The translations under genes and the position numbers were made by a program. From Pseudomonas sp. MYb185 (GTDB lineage Bacteria; Pseudomonadota; Gammaproteobacteria; Pseudomonadales; Pseudomonadaceae), in assembly GCF_002979975.1 (NCBI RefSeq), contig NZ_PCQD01000005.1:68071-132070 (forward strand): a stretch of DNA of 64,000 bases, read 5' to 3'. How positions within the stretch are numbered: the stretch's first letter is position 1; each line of letters begins with the position of its first letter. Shown in pieces: positions 48,777-57,735 of this stretch. Under the pieces are notes generated by a model, which saw only the letters and a program-made list of their open reading frames with translations, ran no database searches and was not told the origin of the DNA.

Positions 48777-49571
48777 ATGTTGAAAATATTTTGGGGGATG
48801 CGCCAGGCATCAAGAGGAAAGAAATTTGGAAATGAAATAGCTGACTCAATGGCAATAAGCCGTCGCCTGTTCCACTCGGCCATAGAGGAAGGCGGGATGG
48901 GAATGCATTTAATTCTTCTAGCATCCATGAAAGATCAAGGGAAGAGCGTCATTGAGGCACGCGAAGCTATGCTTCCTTTCTTGGAAAATGGGCTTCTAGC
49001 TTTAGAGCAAAGGTTTGGCCCGCAAGCAGCGATTAACGAAGCTAAGCTTGCAGTTTTCGATTTAAATAACGCAAGTGATGAAGTTGGCATGTTATCTATA
49101 AATTCCATGCAGCAGACCAAGTATTATCATAAGCTGCGAGACGAGAAGGCGAAAAATTCATCTGTGCCAACTAGCAATGCTGCGGTATCTATCATGCTGT
49201 TTCTACTGCGCACAGCTCGAACTCTCGGTAATAAAGTATGGGTTGACTTGGATCTGGTTACGGAGCAGGCGGGTGTTTCTTTTGGTCAGATTAATATTGA
49301 GTGCATGAGCTTGGAAGAGAGCGGGCTCGTTGAATTTGATGTTATGGAAGGGGTTAGAGTTACTGATGAGGGCTTGTATATTGCCCGGAAGCTAAAGGAC
49401 TGGCTGGAGTGGAGTGAAAAGGATAATCATGAAACTGCCTCTCATGGGAAAGGGCGGGACGATGAAAACAAAACACTCCAAAAGCCAATGTTTAGTTTAT
49501 GGAATGTTGTGCTGTATCTATTTATGGCATCTGCGATTCTGAAGATGGTAGCTCATTTTGTTCGAGGGTGA
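48777..49571 (+). CDS. Cassette 8: hypothetical protein with winged-helix-like part and C-terminal membrane anchor
   Basis: 264 residues. The first 130 are helical. Residues about 130-210 (VSIMLFLLRTARTLGNKVWVDLDLV ... VEFDVMEGVRVTDEGLYIARKLKDWL) have the order of a winged helix, with a VRVTDEG turn like those in MarR-type wings. A charged linker follows, and a C-terminal transmembrane helix (about 241-260). Tail-anchored proteins with a sensor domain are seen in stress or defence systems, but no family is recognised. Begins 15 bases after the core site. Confidence 0.72.
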   Translation: MLKIFWGMRQASRGKKFGNEIADSMAISRRLFHSAIEEGGMGMHLILLASMKDQGKSVIEAREAMLPFLENGLLALEQRFGPQAAINEAKLAVFDLNNASDEVGMLSINSMQQTKYYHKLRDEKAKNSSVPTSNAAVSIMLFLLRTARTLGNKVWVDLDLVTEQAGVSFGQINIECMSLEESGLVEFDVMEGVRVTDEGLYIARKLKDWLEWSEKDNHETASHGKGRDDENKTLQKPMFSLWNVVLYLFMASAILKMVAHFVRG

Positions 49572-49586
49572 AATTGCAGGGTGAGC

Positions 49587-49634
49587 TTCTAACAAGGCAT
49601 TGCAGCGGACGAGCCGCTGAATGCGGCGTTAGGC
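49587..49634 (+). other. attC site 8 (short)
   Basis: TTCTAAC (49587-49593) to GTTAGGC (49628-49634), only 48 bases. Inner arms GCATTGCAGCGG / CCGCTGAATGC fold into a simple hairpin with an ACGAG loop. Two mismatches between the outer arm and the cassette's left core (GTTAGCT). Confidence 0.82.
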
Positions 49635-49678
49635 TGCACCCAAATAATAACGACGATTCGCCCAAGAGAAGCAGTGAT

Positions 49679-50140
49679 ATGATCCTTGAGTTTAGATGGC
49701 ACCGATTAGAGTCTTTCTCCGCATTGGAGTTACACAACATTATCAAGGCTCGCGAATCGGTTTTTGTTGTAGAGCAAAATTGTCCCTACCAAGAAACTGA
49801 CGATATGGACCTTCATGCTTGGCACTTATCTGTCTTCTTGAACGATGAGCTTGCGGCTTATGCAAGGGTTGTTGATCCTGGAGTCAAATACAGCCAGCCT
49901 TCTATCGGTCGCGTTATGACCCTTAAGAACTTCCGCGAGCTGAGAATCGGCCGCCAACTAATGAAAGAAACTATAAGATTCACCGAGCTAAAATTTCCTG
50001 GCTGCGGGATAAAAATTGGGGCGCAACTTTATTTGCAGAAATTTTACGAATCACTGGGTTTTCAGTCTGTCGGAGAACCATACGATGAGGATGGCATACC
50101 TCATGTTGATATGGTTAAAGAGCCCGTCAGTGCAGCCTAG
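49679..50140 (+). CDS. Cassette 9: ElaA-like GNAT acetyltransferase
   Basis: 153 residues from ATG 49679. ElaA-type N-acetyltransferase: LHNIIKARESVFVVEQNCPYQETDDMDLHAWHL is the family's characteristic start, IGRVMTLKNFRELRIGRQLMKETI is the acetyl-CoA pyrophosphate loop (R-x2-x2-G-x-x-L with IGRQL), and YLQKFYESLGFQSVGEPYDEDGIPHVDM is the usual end. Substrate unknown. GNATs are frequent cassette cargo. The frame is open upstream into cassette 8 but that is not coding. Confidence 0.9.
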   Translation: MILEFRWHRLESFSALELHNIIKARESVFVVEQNCPYQETDDMDLHAWHLSVFLNDELAAYARVVDPGVKYSQPSIGRVMTLKNFRELRIGRQLMKETIRFTELKFPGCGIKIGAQLYLQKFYESLGFQSVGEPYDEDGIPHVDMVKEPVSAA

Positions 50141-50190
50141 CAATTCACTCAAGCCGACGCCGCTTCGCGGCTTGGCTGCGCCTCAACTCC
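50135..50190 (+). other. attC site 9, degenerate last site
   Basis: GCCTAGC (50135-50141; one mismatch from GCCTAAC) followed by AATTCACTCAAGCCGACGCC and GCTTCGCGGCTTGGC, a sequence typical of attC left halves and loops. No GTTRRRY core follows; the sequence runs straight into the stop of the slipin gene at 50191. The site looks decayed or truncated and marks the right end of the array. Confidence 0.75.
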
Positions 50191-50952
50191 TCAGGAACCT
50201 TGCTCACGGCTCTTGATCAGGTTGTGAATCAGATCTATCGGCAACGGGAAAATGATCGTGGAAGCGTTTTCGGTACTCATATCCGCCAGTGTCTGCAAAT
50301 AGCGCAGTTGCATCGCTCCAGGCTCACTGGACATGACCCGCGCCGCTTCGACCAGCTTCTCCGAGGCCTGCAACTCACCTTCGGCATGAATCACCTTGGC
50401 GCGGCGCTCTCGCTCGGCTTCGGCCTGACGGGCAATGGCGCGCACCATCGATTCGTTAAGATCCACGTGCTTGATCTCAACGTTCGCCACCTTGATGCCC
50501 CACTCGTCAGTCTGGGCATCAAGAATCCCCTGAATATCCGAGTTGAGCTTGTCCCGTTCGGAGAGCATTTCGTCCAGGTCGTGCTTGCCGAGCACCGAGC
50601 GCAGCGTGGTTTGCGCCAACTGGCTGGTCGCCTCGGCGAAATTCTCGACTCGGATGATTGCCCGCTCCGGGTCAACCACTCGATAGTAGAGAACCGCGTT
50701 GACCCGCACGGTCACGTTGTCCTTGGATATGACGTCCTGAGGAGGAATATCCAGCGCAACCACCCGCAGATCTACCCGTACCATCTGCTGGATGCCGGGA
50801 AGAATGAGGATCAGGCCGGGGCCCTTGACGCCCTGAAAACGACCGAGAAAGAACACGACCCCGCGCTGGTACTCAGGGAGGATCCGGATGGCTGATGCCA
50901 GAATGGCAAGCAGTACAAATAGTGGAGCCAGATAGGGGACAAACTCGAACAT
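50191..50952 (-). CDS. Slipin (SPFH/band-7 stomatin-like protein)
   Basis: 253 residues. N-terminal membrane segment (about 5-24), then an SPFH domain with [58 protein letters not shown] and the helix [23 protein letters not shown]; the C-terminus ([20 protein letters not shown]) is typical of slipins paired with NfeD proteins. Membrane-domain scaffold and substrate or partner of the NfeD protease. ATG 50952 is preceded by GGGAG; an upstream ATG (50970) lacks one. Its stop abuts the decayed attC9, so cassettes stop exactly at the gene's 3' edge without truncating it. Confidence 0.93.
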   Translation of the reverse strand: MFEFVPYLAPLFVLLAILASAIRILPEYQRGVVFFLGRFQGVKGPGLILILPGIQQMVRVDLRVVALDIPPQDVISKDNVTVRVNAVLYYRVVDPERAIIRVENFAEATSQLAQTTLRSVLGKHDLDEMLSERDKLNSDIQGILDAQTDEWGIKVANVEIKHVDLNESMVRAIARQAEAERERRAKVIHAEGELQASEKLVEAARVMSSEPGAMQLRYLQTLADMSTENASTIIFPLPIDLIHNLIKSREQGS

Positions 50953-50969
50953 GATGGATTCTCCCGACA

Positions 50970-52403
50970 CTATGGGTCGCGTTGGTCATGGGTGGGTTTG
51001 AGATGCAACAACAGACCTTCCACTGTCTCGATAAGAACCGCTTGCCCAGCCTGGACAGGCTGATCAGACACGGCGTTCCAGCGTTCACCGCTGACTTGCA
51101 CGTGGCCGCGGTAGCGCCTTTGCTGCGCGCCTGCCCAGGGTTGAAAGTCGTCGGCAGCGATACCGACGCGGCCTATCATATTGTCGACCCCACTGGCTGC
51201 CGGCAGGCGCCGCAGCCGGACAAGTCTGGTCAGGATCCACAGCATGAAGCCAGCAGCGACGGCAGCGACTCCCCCAATCATCGGTAATGACACCTGCTGA
51301 TGCGCACCGTCCATCAGAATCACTGAGCCGAAAATGAAGGCAACGATCCCGCCAACACCGAGAGTACCGAAGCTGGGCGCGAAGGCCTCAGCCACAATCA
51401 ATGCCAACCCCAGTATGATCAGTGCCAGCCCGGCGTAGTTGACCGACAGAATCTGGAACGCGAACAGTGCCAGAATAAGACATACGGCGCCGAGAATGCC
51501 GGGGAACAATTGTCCGGGGTTCGATAGCTCGAAAATGATCCCGTAAAAACCGATGATCATCAGAAAGAAAGCGATGTTGGGATTGGTGATGACTGACAGC
51601 AACCGGGTCCGCCAGTTCGGATCCACCTGCTTGATCGCCAGATTGGCGGTTTCGAGGATCTGATTACCCGACGCCATCACCACGCTACGGCCATCGATCT
51701 GTTGCAGCAGATCGGCGACATCAGTAGCGACTACATCCACGACGTTACGCTCCAGCGCTTGCTGCGCGTTCAGGTTGACCGCTTCGCGCACTGCTTCTTC
51801 CGCCCAGTCGGCGTTGCGGTCATGGCGTTCAGCCAGGTTGCGGATGTAGGCAACCGAATCCTCCAGTACCTTGCGTTCCATTGCAGTGCTACCTCGCCGG
51901 GATTCGCCTTCAGTCTCCTTGGCATCTGAGTCAGGTGCTGGCTCAGGCTTGTCGGTACCCGGCATCGGGCTCATCTGCACGGGAGTAGCCGATCCCAGAT
52001 GCGTAGCTGGCGCCATTGCAGCAATGTGGCTGCCATACAGGATGTAGGTGCCGGCACTGGCCGCACGAGCACCGGCGGGTGTCACGTAGGTGGCCACTGG
52101 TACTGGCGAGGCCAGGATGTCGCGGATGATCATGCGCATGGATTCCATGAGGCCTCCCGGAGTATCCATCCGGATGACCACCACCCCTGCCTGTTCTTCT
52201 TCCGCCTGCTCGATACCCCGGGCTACATAGTCCATCGTCGCCGGGCCTATAGGTCCTTCCACGGTAAGCACGATGGCACTGCGTTGGTTCTGCTGGGCCT
52301 GCGTGCCGGTAGTCAGACTGGCCAGCAAGAGGAGTACGCTCACGCCGATAAGACTGGCGGCGAAGGCAAGCATGGTGCGGCTGCTAGGGAGGTAAGTAAA
52401 CAC
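50970..52403 (-). CDS. NfeD-family membrane serine protease (ClpP-like domain)
   Basis: 477 residues from GTG 52403, which has GGGGAG nine bases upstream; ATGs at 52427 and 52373 lack a ribosome site. Signal peptide or anchor (about 12-35), ClpP/SppA-like protease domain with [14 protein letters not shown] and nucleophile S116 in [15 protein letters not shown], a general-base lysine probably K178 in [12 protein letters not shown], then four to five membrane helices (about 255-375) and a C-terminal NfeD OB-fold. STOPP (slipin plus protease) operon; likely cleaves slipin C-termini or regulates membrane domains. Confidence 0.92.
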   Translation of the reverse strand: MFTYLPSSRTMLAFAASLIGVSVLLLLASLTTGTQAQQNQRSAIVLTVEGPIGPATMDYVARGIEQAEEEQAGVVVIRMDTPGGLMESMRMIIRDILASPVPVATYVTPAGARAASAGTYILYGSHIAAMAPATHLGSATPVQMSPMPGTDKPEPAPDSDAKETEGESRRGSTAMERKVLEDSVAYIRNLAERHDRNADWAEEAVREAVNLNAQQALERNVVDVVATDVADLLQQIDGRSVVMASGNQILETANLAIKQVDPNWRTRLLSVITNPNIAFFLMIIGFYGIIFELSNPGQLFPGILGAVCLILALFAFQILSVNYAGLALIILGLALIVAEAFAPSFGTLGVGGIVAFIFGSVILMDGAHQQVSLPMIGGVAAVAAGFMLWILTRLVRLRRLPAASGVDNMIGRVGIAADDFQPWAGAQQRRYRGHVQVSGERWNAVSDQPVQAGQAVLIETVEGLLLHLKPTHDQRDP

Positions 52404-52773
52404 TGGCAGTAGCTCCCCGCTGAGCATTGGCAGGTATTCATTTCAGCCTAGCAGATCATCCGGAATACGCTCGAGAACGACGGGACGCGTATGTGAAATC
52501 GTCCTCTGAACATGTGCTTGTTCGCTTCGCTTACTGGATTCGCCAAGGCTATGCTTCTGGTCTGCCTGTTAACTTGATCGTCAGGCTTAGCATATCCGCG
52601 CGAAAAGATGCACACGTGCGCCGGCGACGAACTAGCTGCCGCGCGGCGGCGACTGCCGATGAAGCGGATAGAGAAAATATTTTCTCGTTCCTGTCGAAAT
52701 CGCGACTTCCTGTTCGACTACCAGAAGACCGCGCATTGCTGTCGCTATTTCAGCAACCTGGAGGAAGTGAACA
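52404..52773. other. Divergent intergenic region, no supported gene
   Basis: About 370 bases between the NfeD gene (minus) and the VOC gene (plus). Several open frames cross it but none has a ribosome site or recognisable family. Contains the palindrome GAAAATATTTTC (about 52673-52684). Composition is mixed, lower in GC than the flanking core genes. Promoters of both neighbours must lie here. Confidence 0.45.
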
Positions 52774-53193
52774 ATGTCCCGAATGATTTTCGTGAACCTG
52801 CCCGTAATTGACCTCGACGCATCGATGGCGTTCTACAAGTCCATCGGTTTTGAGAATAACCCGCATTTCACTGACGATACGGCTGCTTGCATGGTATGGA
52901 GCGAGACGATCAATGTCATGCTGCTCACGCATGCCAAGTGGCGCACTTTTACCAATCGTCCAATTCCACCCACGACATCTAGCGAAGTGATGCTGGCCCT
53001 GTCGTGCGACAGTCGCGAGGCCGTCGACGCCATGAACGAGGCGGCTGCCGCAAATGGCGGAACCGCAGATATCAATCCCGTTCAGGATCTTGGTTTTATG
53101 TATAACCGTAACCTTGCTGATCCCGACAGCCACGTCTGGGAGGCAATGTGGATGGACCCGGCGGCGATGCCTCCGAAAGACCCAGCAAGCTGA
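52774..53193 (+). CDS. VOC-family (glyoxalase/PhnB-like) protein
   Basis: 139 residues. Two beta-alpha-beta-beta-beta modules typical of the vicinal-oxygen-chelate superfamily: FVNLPVIDLDASMAFYKSIGFENNPHF at the start and ALSCDSREAVDAMNEAAAANGG then NLADPDSHVWEAMWMDP at the end, as in PhnB/YaeR-like proteins with one possible metal-ligand histidine and glutamate. Substrate unknown. GGAGG eight bases before ATG. Composition is less GC-rich than flanking core genes, and it stands alone. It may be a transferred gene. Confidence 0.87.
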   Translation: MSRMIFVNLPVIDLDASMAFYKSIGFENNPHFTDDTAACMVWSETINVMLLTHAKWRTFTNRPIPPTTSSEVMLALSCDSREAVDAMNEAAAANGGTADINPVQDLGFMYNRNLADPDSHVWEAMWMDPAAMPPKDPAS

Positions 53194-53477
53194 AGTGAAC
53201 GCGCATAACATCGCGCTCCGGCCGACCGCTTTACGTTACATCAGAGGAGGGTGCTGCATGAATCTCCGGGCCTCCCGTCCGGCTACAAATCAAGGGTAAT
53301 TGACGGGTTTCCCAGCGTTAGCACGGCAAGCAGCTTTCCTGCCACCTCGCAGCCCAAGCTGGCCCAGGAGGCGGGCGGTTAGGTACAACTGAGTCGTCGC
53401 CAGATGGTACCATCACGCCCCAACACGGCACCTTCGCCTCCTCCATTGCCTCAAGCTACAACCCCGGTACCCCGCCC

Positions 53478-55667
53478 ATGGAAATCAAAGTCAATTTTCT
53501 CGACAATCTCAGACTTGAAGCCAAGTTTGACGATTTCACCGTTATCAGCGATCAGCCGATCCGTTACAAGGGCGAGGGCTCGGCGCCTGGGCCGTTTGAT
53601 TACTTCCTGGCGTCGTCGGCGATGTGCGCGGCGTATTTCGTGAAGGTGTACTGCAACGCGCGCAATATTCCCACCGAGAACATCCGGCTGTCGCAGAACA
53701 ACATCGTTGATCCGGAGGATCGCTACAAGCAGATCTTCAAGATCCAGGTCGAGCTGCCGGAGGATATCTCCGACAAGGATCGCCAGGGCATTCTGCGCTC
53801 GATTGATCGCTGCACGGTGAAGAAGGTGGTGCAGACCGGGCCGGAGTTCCAGATCGAGACGGTGGGCAATATCGATGAGGATGCCCAGGCGCTGCTGATG
53901 GTGGGGGCTGCGGGGGAGGGCAGCACCTGGGTGGAGGGCAAGGACCTGCCATTGGAGCAGACCATCGCCAATCTGACCGGCGCGCTGGCGAATCTGGGCA
54001 TGAAGATCGAGATCGCGTCCTGGCGCAATATCGTGCCGCATGTGTGGTCTCTGCACATTCGCGATGCCGCCTCCAACATGTGCTTCACCAATGGCAAGGG
54101 CGCTACCAAGGAGAGCGCGCTGTGCTCGGCGCTGGGCGAGTTTATCGAGCGGCTGAGCTGCAACTTCTTCTATAACGACCAGTTCTTCGGCGAGGAGATC
54201 GCCGGTAGTGCCTTCGTTCACTACCCCAACGAGAAGTGGTTCCAGCCGGGCCCGGATGACGAGCTGCCGTCGGATATCCTCGATGACCATTGTCGGGAGA
54301 TCTACGATCCGGAAGGTGAGCTGCGCGGTTCGCACCTGATCGATACCAACTCGGGCAATGTGGCGCGGGGTATTGTTTCCCTGCCTTTCGTGCGGCAATC
54401 GGACGGTGAGGTGGTGTATTTCCCTTCGAACCTGATCGAGAACCTCTACCTCAGCAATGGTATGAGCGCCGGTAATACCTTGTTCGAGGCCCAGGTGCAG
54501 TGCTTGTCGGAGATCTTCGAGCGGGCGGTGAAGAAGCAGATCATCGAGGAAGAAATCGCGCTACCGGATGTGCCGATGGCGGTGCTGGAGAAGTACCCGG
54601 ATATCCTCGAGGGTATCCAGGCGCTGGAGGCCCAGGGCTTTCCGGTGCTGGTCAAGGATGCCTCGCTGGGCGGGCAGTTCCCGGTCATGTGCGTCACCCT
54701 GATGAACCCGAGAACGGGCGGCGTCTTCGCCTCCTTCGGCGCGCACCCGAGTTTCGAGGTGGCACTGGAGCGCAGCCTCACCGAGCTGTTGCAGGGGCGC
54801 AGCTTCGAGGGCCTGAACGACTTCCAGCCACCGACCTTCAACTCCCAGGCCATCACCGAGCCGAACAACTTCGTCGAACACTTCATCGATTCCTCGGGGT
54901 TGGTTTCCTGGCGATTCTTCAGTGCCAGGGCGGACGTCGAGTTCGTCGAGTGGGATTTCTCCGGGACCAACGAGGAGGAGGCGGCGACCCTGTTCGGCAT
55001 TCTGGAGGAGTTGGGGCTGGAGGCATACATGGCCGTGCATGAGGACTTGGGCGCGCCGGTGTGCCGTATCCTGGTGCCGGGCTACTCCGAGGTGTATCCG
55101 GTGGAGGACCTGATCTGGGACAACACCAACAAGGCCCTGGATTACCGGGAAGATATCCTCAACCTGCATGTCTTGAGTGACGATCAACTGGCCGCTTTGC
55201 TGGACCGTCTGGACGAGAGCCAGCTTGACGAGCATATGGATATCAGCACCCTGATCGGTATCGAGTTCGACGAGAACACCGTCTGGGGGCAGCTCACCAT
55301 CCTCGAGCTGAAGCTGTTGATCAACCTGGCGTTGCGGCAGCATGAAGAAGCGCTAGAGCGGGTCGAGATGTTCCAGCAGTACAACGACAATACTGTCGAG
55401 CGTGGGCTTTTCTATCAGGCCATGCAGGCGGTGCTGGAAGTGGTGCTCGATGACGAACTGGAGCTGGAGGACTATCTGCATAACTTCGGGCGCATGTTCG
55501 GCGCGGTGACCCTGGAGGCGGTGGTGGGCTCGGTGACGGGGGCGGTGCGCTTCTATGGCCTGACGCCGACCAATATGCAGCTCGAGGGTCTGGACAAGCA
55601 TCTGCGCCTGATCGAGAGTTACAGGAAGCTGCATGCGCACCGTGCGGCTGGGGCAGCCCGGAGTTAA
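53478..55667 (+). CDS. ycaO: OsmC-YcaO fusion protein
   Basis: 729 residues. OsmC-like domain at 1-135 (DYFLASSAMCAAYFVKVYC carries the conserved Cys, and a second Cys is at DRCTVKK), then a YcaO domain (about 150-540) with the ATP-binding pieces FTNGKGATKESALCSALGEFIERLS, SNGMSAGNTLFEAQVQCLSEIFERAVK and the Pro-rich-free E. coli-like C-terminal extension. YcaO enzymes activate amide backbones with ATP. E. coli YcaO is linked to beta-methylthiolation of ribosomal protein S12. Pseudomonads have this fused form. No Shine-Dalgarno is seen before ATG 53478. Confidence 0.93.
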   Translation: MEIKVNFLDNLRLEAKFDDFTVISDQPIRYKGEGSAPGPFDYFLASSAMCAAYFVKVYCNARNIPTENIRLSQNNIVDPEDRYKQIFKIQVELPEDISDKDRQGILRSIDRCTVKKVVQTGPEFQIETVGNIDEDAQALLMVGAAGEGSTWVEGKDLPLEQTIANLTGALANLGMKIEIASWRNIVPHVWSLHIRDAASNMCFTNGKGATKESALCSALGEFIERLSCNFFYNDQFFGEEIAGSAFVHYPNEKWFQPGPDDELPSDILDDHCREIYDPEGELRGSHLIDTNSGNVARGIVSLPFVRQSDGEVVYFPSNLIENLYLSNGMSAGNTLFEAQVQCLSEIFERAVKKQIIEEEIALPDVPMAVLEKYPDILEGIQALEAQGFPVLVKDASLGGQFPVMCVTLMNPRTGGVFASFGAHPSFEVALERSLTELLQGRSFEGLNDFQPPTFNSQAITEPNNFVEHFIDSSGLVSWRFFSARADVEFVEWDFSGTNEEEAATLFGILEELGLEAYMAVHEDLGAPVCRILVPGYSEVYPVEDLIWDNTNKALDYREDILNLHVLSDDQLAALLDRLDESQLDEHMDISTLIGIEFDENTVWGQLTILELKLLINLALRQHEEALERVEMFQQYNDNTVERGLFYQAMQAVLEVVLDDELELEDYLHNFGRMFGAVTLEAVVGSVTGAVRFYGLTPTNMQLEGLDKHLRLIESYRKLHAHRAAGAARS

Positions 55668-55680
55668 CCGGAATGATGGA

Positions 55681-55700
55681 TCCTCGGCCTTCGCCGAGGA
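55681..55700. repeat. REP-like hairpin
   Basis: TCCTCGGC-CTTC-GCCGAGGA, a perfect 8-bp stem followed by TGACG, 13 bases after the YcaO stop. Same family as the hairpins at 42780 and, more loosely, 26353. Part of the sequence (GCCGAGGATGAC) repeats at 55714-55725. Confidence 0.6.
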
Positions 55701-55726
55701 TGACGTGCAGTGGGGCCGAGGATGAC

Positions 55727-56068
55727 ATGTACGAAAACAAGAATGAGCCTTTGATTGCCCGGCGGGACTTCAGTAGACGCATGTTCTTGCATGTGCTCGC
55801 GGCACTGGTGCTGGTGCTTGCGACATTGGTGGCCGGCATTGCGGGGCATATGTACTTCGACAATATGGAGCCGGGCAGGGCGCTCATCGCCTCGGTTACG
55901 CTGAGCAGTGGGCTGGGACTATCCATTTTTCCCGAAAGCACCTCGGGGCAGGTGTTTGCCAGTCTCTATGGGTTCTTCTCCAGCTATGTGTTCATTGCCA
56001 CCAGCACGATAGTCATTGCGCCGGTCCTGCACCGGATTCTGCACAAATTTCATCTGGATGAAGAGTGA
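55727..56068 (+). CDS. Small two-helix membrane protein (hypothetical)
   Basis: 113 residues from ATG 55727, preceded by GAGGA. Two long transmembrane segments (about 17-40 and 50-90, the second broken as SLYGFFSSYVFIATSTIVIAPVLHRILH) with a basic C-terminus, reminiscent of ion-channel-like or stress membrane proteins seen in pseudomonads but not of a named family I can assign. The frame continues upstream to 55673 but only the inner start has a ribosome site. Confidence 0.78.
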   Translation: MYENKNEPLIARRDFSRRMFLHVLAALVLVLATLVAGIAGHMYFDNMEPGRALIASVTLSSGLGLSIFPESTSGQVFASLYGFFSSYVFIATSTIVIAPVLHRILHKFHLDEE

Positions 56069-56154
56069 TCTACCGCCTGAGCGTCGCTGCGGTTGAGTCG
56101 CGGGCGGGCTGATACGGTATACTCCGCGCAGCCATTCACTACCGGGGCATTTCC

Positions 56155-57189
56155 ATGTATTCCACCTTGCGTTCCCTGATGTTTCGCCTGCCGGCGGAGA
56201 CCTCCCATGATCTGGCGCTGGACCTGATCGGCGCTGCCGGCCGCCTGGGCCTGGCGTCTCGCCTGGCGCGTCCGGTGCAGTCTCAGCCGGTGCGTTTGCT
56301 GGGGATGACATTCGATAACCCGGTAGGTCTGGCAGCAGGTCTGGACAAGAATGCGGTGGCGGTGGATGGCTTCGCTGCCCTGGGCTTCGGTTTTCTGGAG
56401 GTGGGCACGGTCACGCCGAGGCCGCAGCCGGGCAACCCCAAGCCGCGCCTGTTCCGCCTGCCGGAGGCCGACGCCATCATCAACCGCATGGGTTTCAACA
56501 ACCTGGGCGTGGATGCCATGGTGGAGCGCATTGCCCGGGTGCGGTACAAGGGCGTGCTGGGCATCAACATCGGCAAGAATGCGGTAACGCCGGTCGAAAA
56601 CGCGGTGGACGATTATCTCTACTGTCTGCGCAAGGTCTATCCCCACGCCGGCTATGTGACGGTCAACCTGTCGTCACCGAATACCCCCGGTCTGCGCACG
56701 CTGCAGTACGGTGACACGCTCAAGGTGCTGCTCGGGCAGATCAAGAGCTGCCAGCAGGAGCTGGCCAGCCAGCATGGCCGCTATGTGCCGATTGCCATCA
56801 AGATCGCACCGGACATGACGCCGGAGGAGTTGGTACTGGTGGCGCGTACGCTGCGCGAGCAGGGTATGGATGCGGTGATCGCCACCAATACCACGCTGGA
56901 TCGCCAGCGGGTCGAGGGGCTGGAGCATGCGGATGAGGCGGGCGGTCTGTCCGGAGGCCCCCTGACCGAAGTATCCACCGAGGTGATTCGGGTGCTCGCC
57001 GGGGAGCTGAATGGCCAGATGCCGATCATTGGTGTTGGCGGTATTCTCACTGGTGCCGATGCGGCAGCCAAGATTGCCGCCGGGGCCAGCCTGGTGCAGT
57101 TGTACAGCGGCTTCATCTATCGTGGGCCGGAGCTGATCCGTGAGTGCGTGGATGCGATTGCGGCGATGAGGCAGGAGCAGGCTGAATAA
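56155..57189 (+). CDS. pyrD: Dihydroorotate dehydrogenase (quinone), class 2
   Basis: 344 residues. Membrane-associated FMN enzyme of pyrimidine synthesis (dihydroorotate to orotate, electrons to quinone). N-terminal helical extension for quinone access (1-45), [41 protein letters not shown], catalytic-serine region [17 protein letters not shown] (S173/S174), IATNTT and the FMN-phosphate site [28 protein letters not shown]. Length typical. Followed by a terminator hairpin. Confidence 0.96.
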   Translation: MYSTLRSLMFRLPAETSHDLALDLIGAAGRLGLASRLARPVQSQPVRLLGMTFDNPVGLAAGLDKNAVAVDGFAALGFGFLEVGTVTPRPQPGNPKPRLFRLPEADAIINRMGFNNLGVDAMVERIARVRYKGVLGINIGKNAVTPVENAVDDYLYCLRKVYPHAGYVTVNLSSPNTPGLRTLQYGDTLKVLLGQIKSCQQELASQHGRYVPIAIKIAPDMTPEELVLVARTLREQGMDAVIATNTTLDRQRVEGLEHADEAGGLSGGPLTEVSTEVIRVLAGELNGQMPIIGVGGILTGADAAAKIAAGASLVQLYSGFIYRGPELIRECVDAIAAMRQEQAE

Positions 57190-57192
57190 AAT

Positions 57193-57213
57193 GGCCCCCG
57201 GTGTACGGGGGCC
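57193..57213. terminator. Hairpin between pyrD and rmf
   Basis: GGCCCCCG-GTGTA-CGGGGGCC, an 8-bp GC stem 3 bases after the pyrD stop, followed by TTGGGCCT. The short T-run makes it a weak intrinsic terminator; it lies between convergent genes pyrD and rmf. Confidence 0.65.
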
Positions 57214-57275
57214 TTGGGCCTCGCAGGCCCGACGCTTGGAGTAAGCGCCCTGGGAGAAAAGAGGTAGCGAGGGGA

Positions 57276-57491
57276 TTACCCTACAGCACGCATCTCGTTA
57301 AGGCGATGCACGCCAGAAATTCCGGTATAACCTGCCCAGTGATCGGCTCTGCCTTCACGCCAGCCATTGATCCAGTTCTGTCTGGTGGCGCTACTGTTAA
57401 AGGGACAGGAGTCTTGAGACTTGCCTTGAACGCCGTTCTGATATCCGCGCAAAAATGCTCGTTCCATCGGATCACGCTTTAGTCTTCTCAT
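57276..57491 (-). CDS. rmf: Ribosome modulation factor
   Basis: 71 residues, basic (MRRLKRDPMERAFLRGYQNGVQGKS). Binds 70S ribosomes in stationary phase and promotes inactive 100S dimers. The motif RAFLRGYQNGVQGKSQDSCPF and NWINGWREGRADHW are the family's core; the C-terminal extension matches the longer pseudomonad version (about 70 versus 55 in E. coli). ATG 57491 chosen; the frame runs upstream to 57566. Stands alone, between convergent pyrD and divergent rlmKL. Confidence 0.94.
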   Translation of the reverse strand: MRRLKRDPMERAFLRGYQNGVQGKSQDSCPFNSSATRQNWINGWREGRADHWAGYTGISGVHRLNEMRAVG

Positions 57492-57517
57492 AAAGTACAG
57501 CCCTCGTGTGGTATGAC

Positions 57518-57543
57518 AACCCGTTCCATCCGGAACGGGGTTT
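57518..57543. promoter_or_regulatory. Hairpin in the rmf 5' region
   Basis: AACCCGTTCC-ATCC-GGAACGGGGTT, a 10-bp stem with one bulge, 27 bases upstream of the rmf start. On the minus strand it would sit in the rmf leader. It could be a 5' stability structure. No regulator is evident. Confidence 0.35.
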
Positions 57544-57735
57544 GGTGCCGGGATTGCCCTCAGCACCCCGGAGTCCGCGCGGATCGCGGGCTCCTTATTC
57601 GGTTTACCAACGCAAAGTCTTGGGTCTGTTGTACCCTATTGCGTGTGGATGAGAAAGATCAAATCGGCATACCAGGCTCGATGCTTAGAAGCCTGGATGT
57701 AACATGAATGCAATACACCTGTGGAAATCAATGAG

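Noticed and set aside
53194-53330. Possible attC remnant after the VOC gene (GCATAAC at 53203, GTTAGCA at 53317)
   Set aside because: The arms are not complementary, the spacing is over 110 bases with no matching inner arms, and no core site precedes the VOC gene. VOC genes are common cassette cargo, but the site evidence is insufficient.
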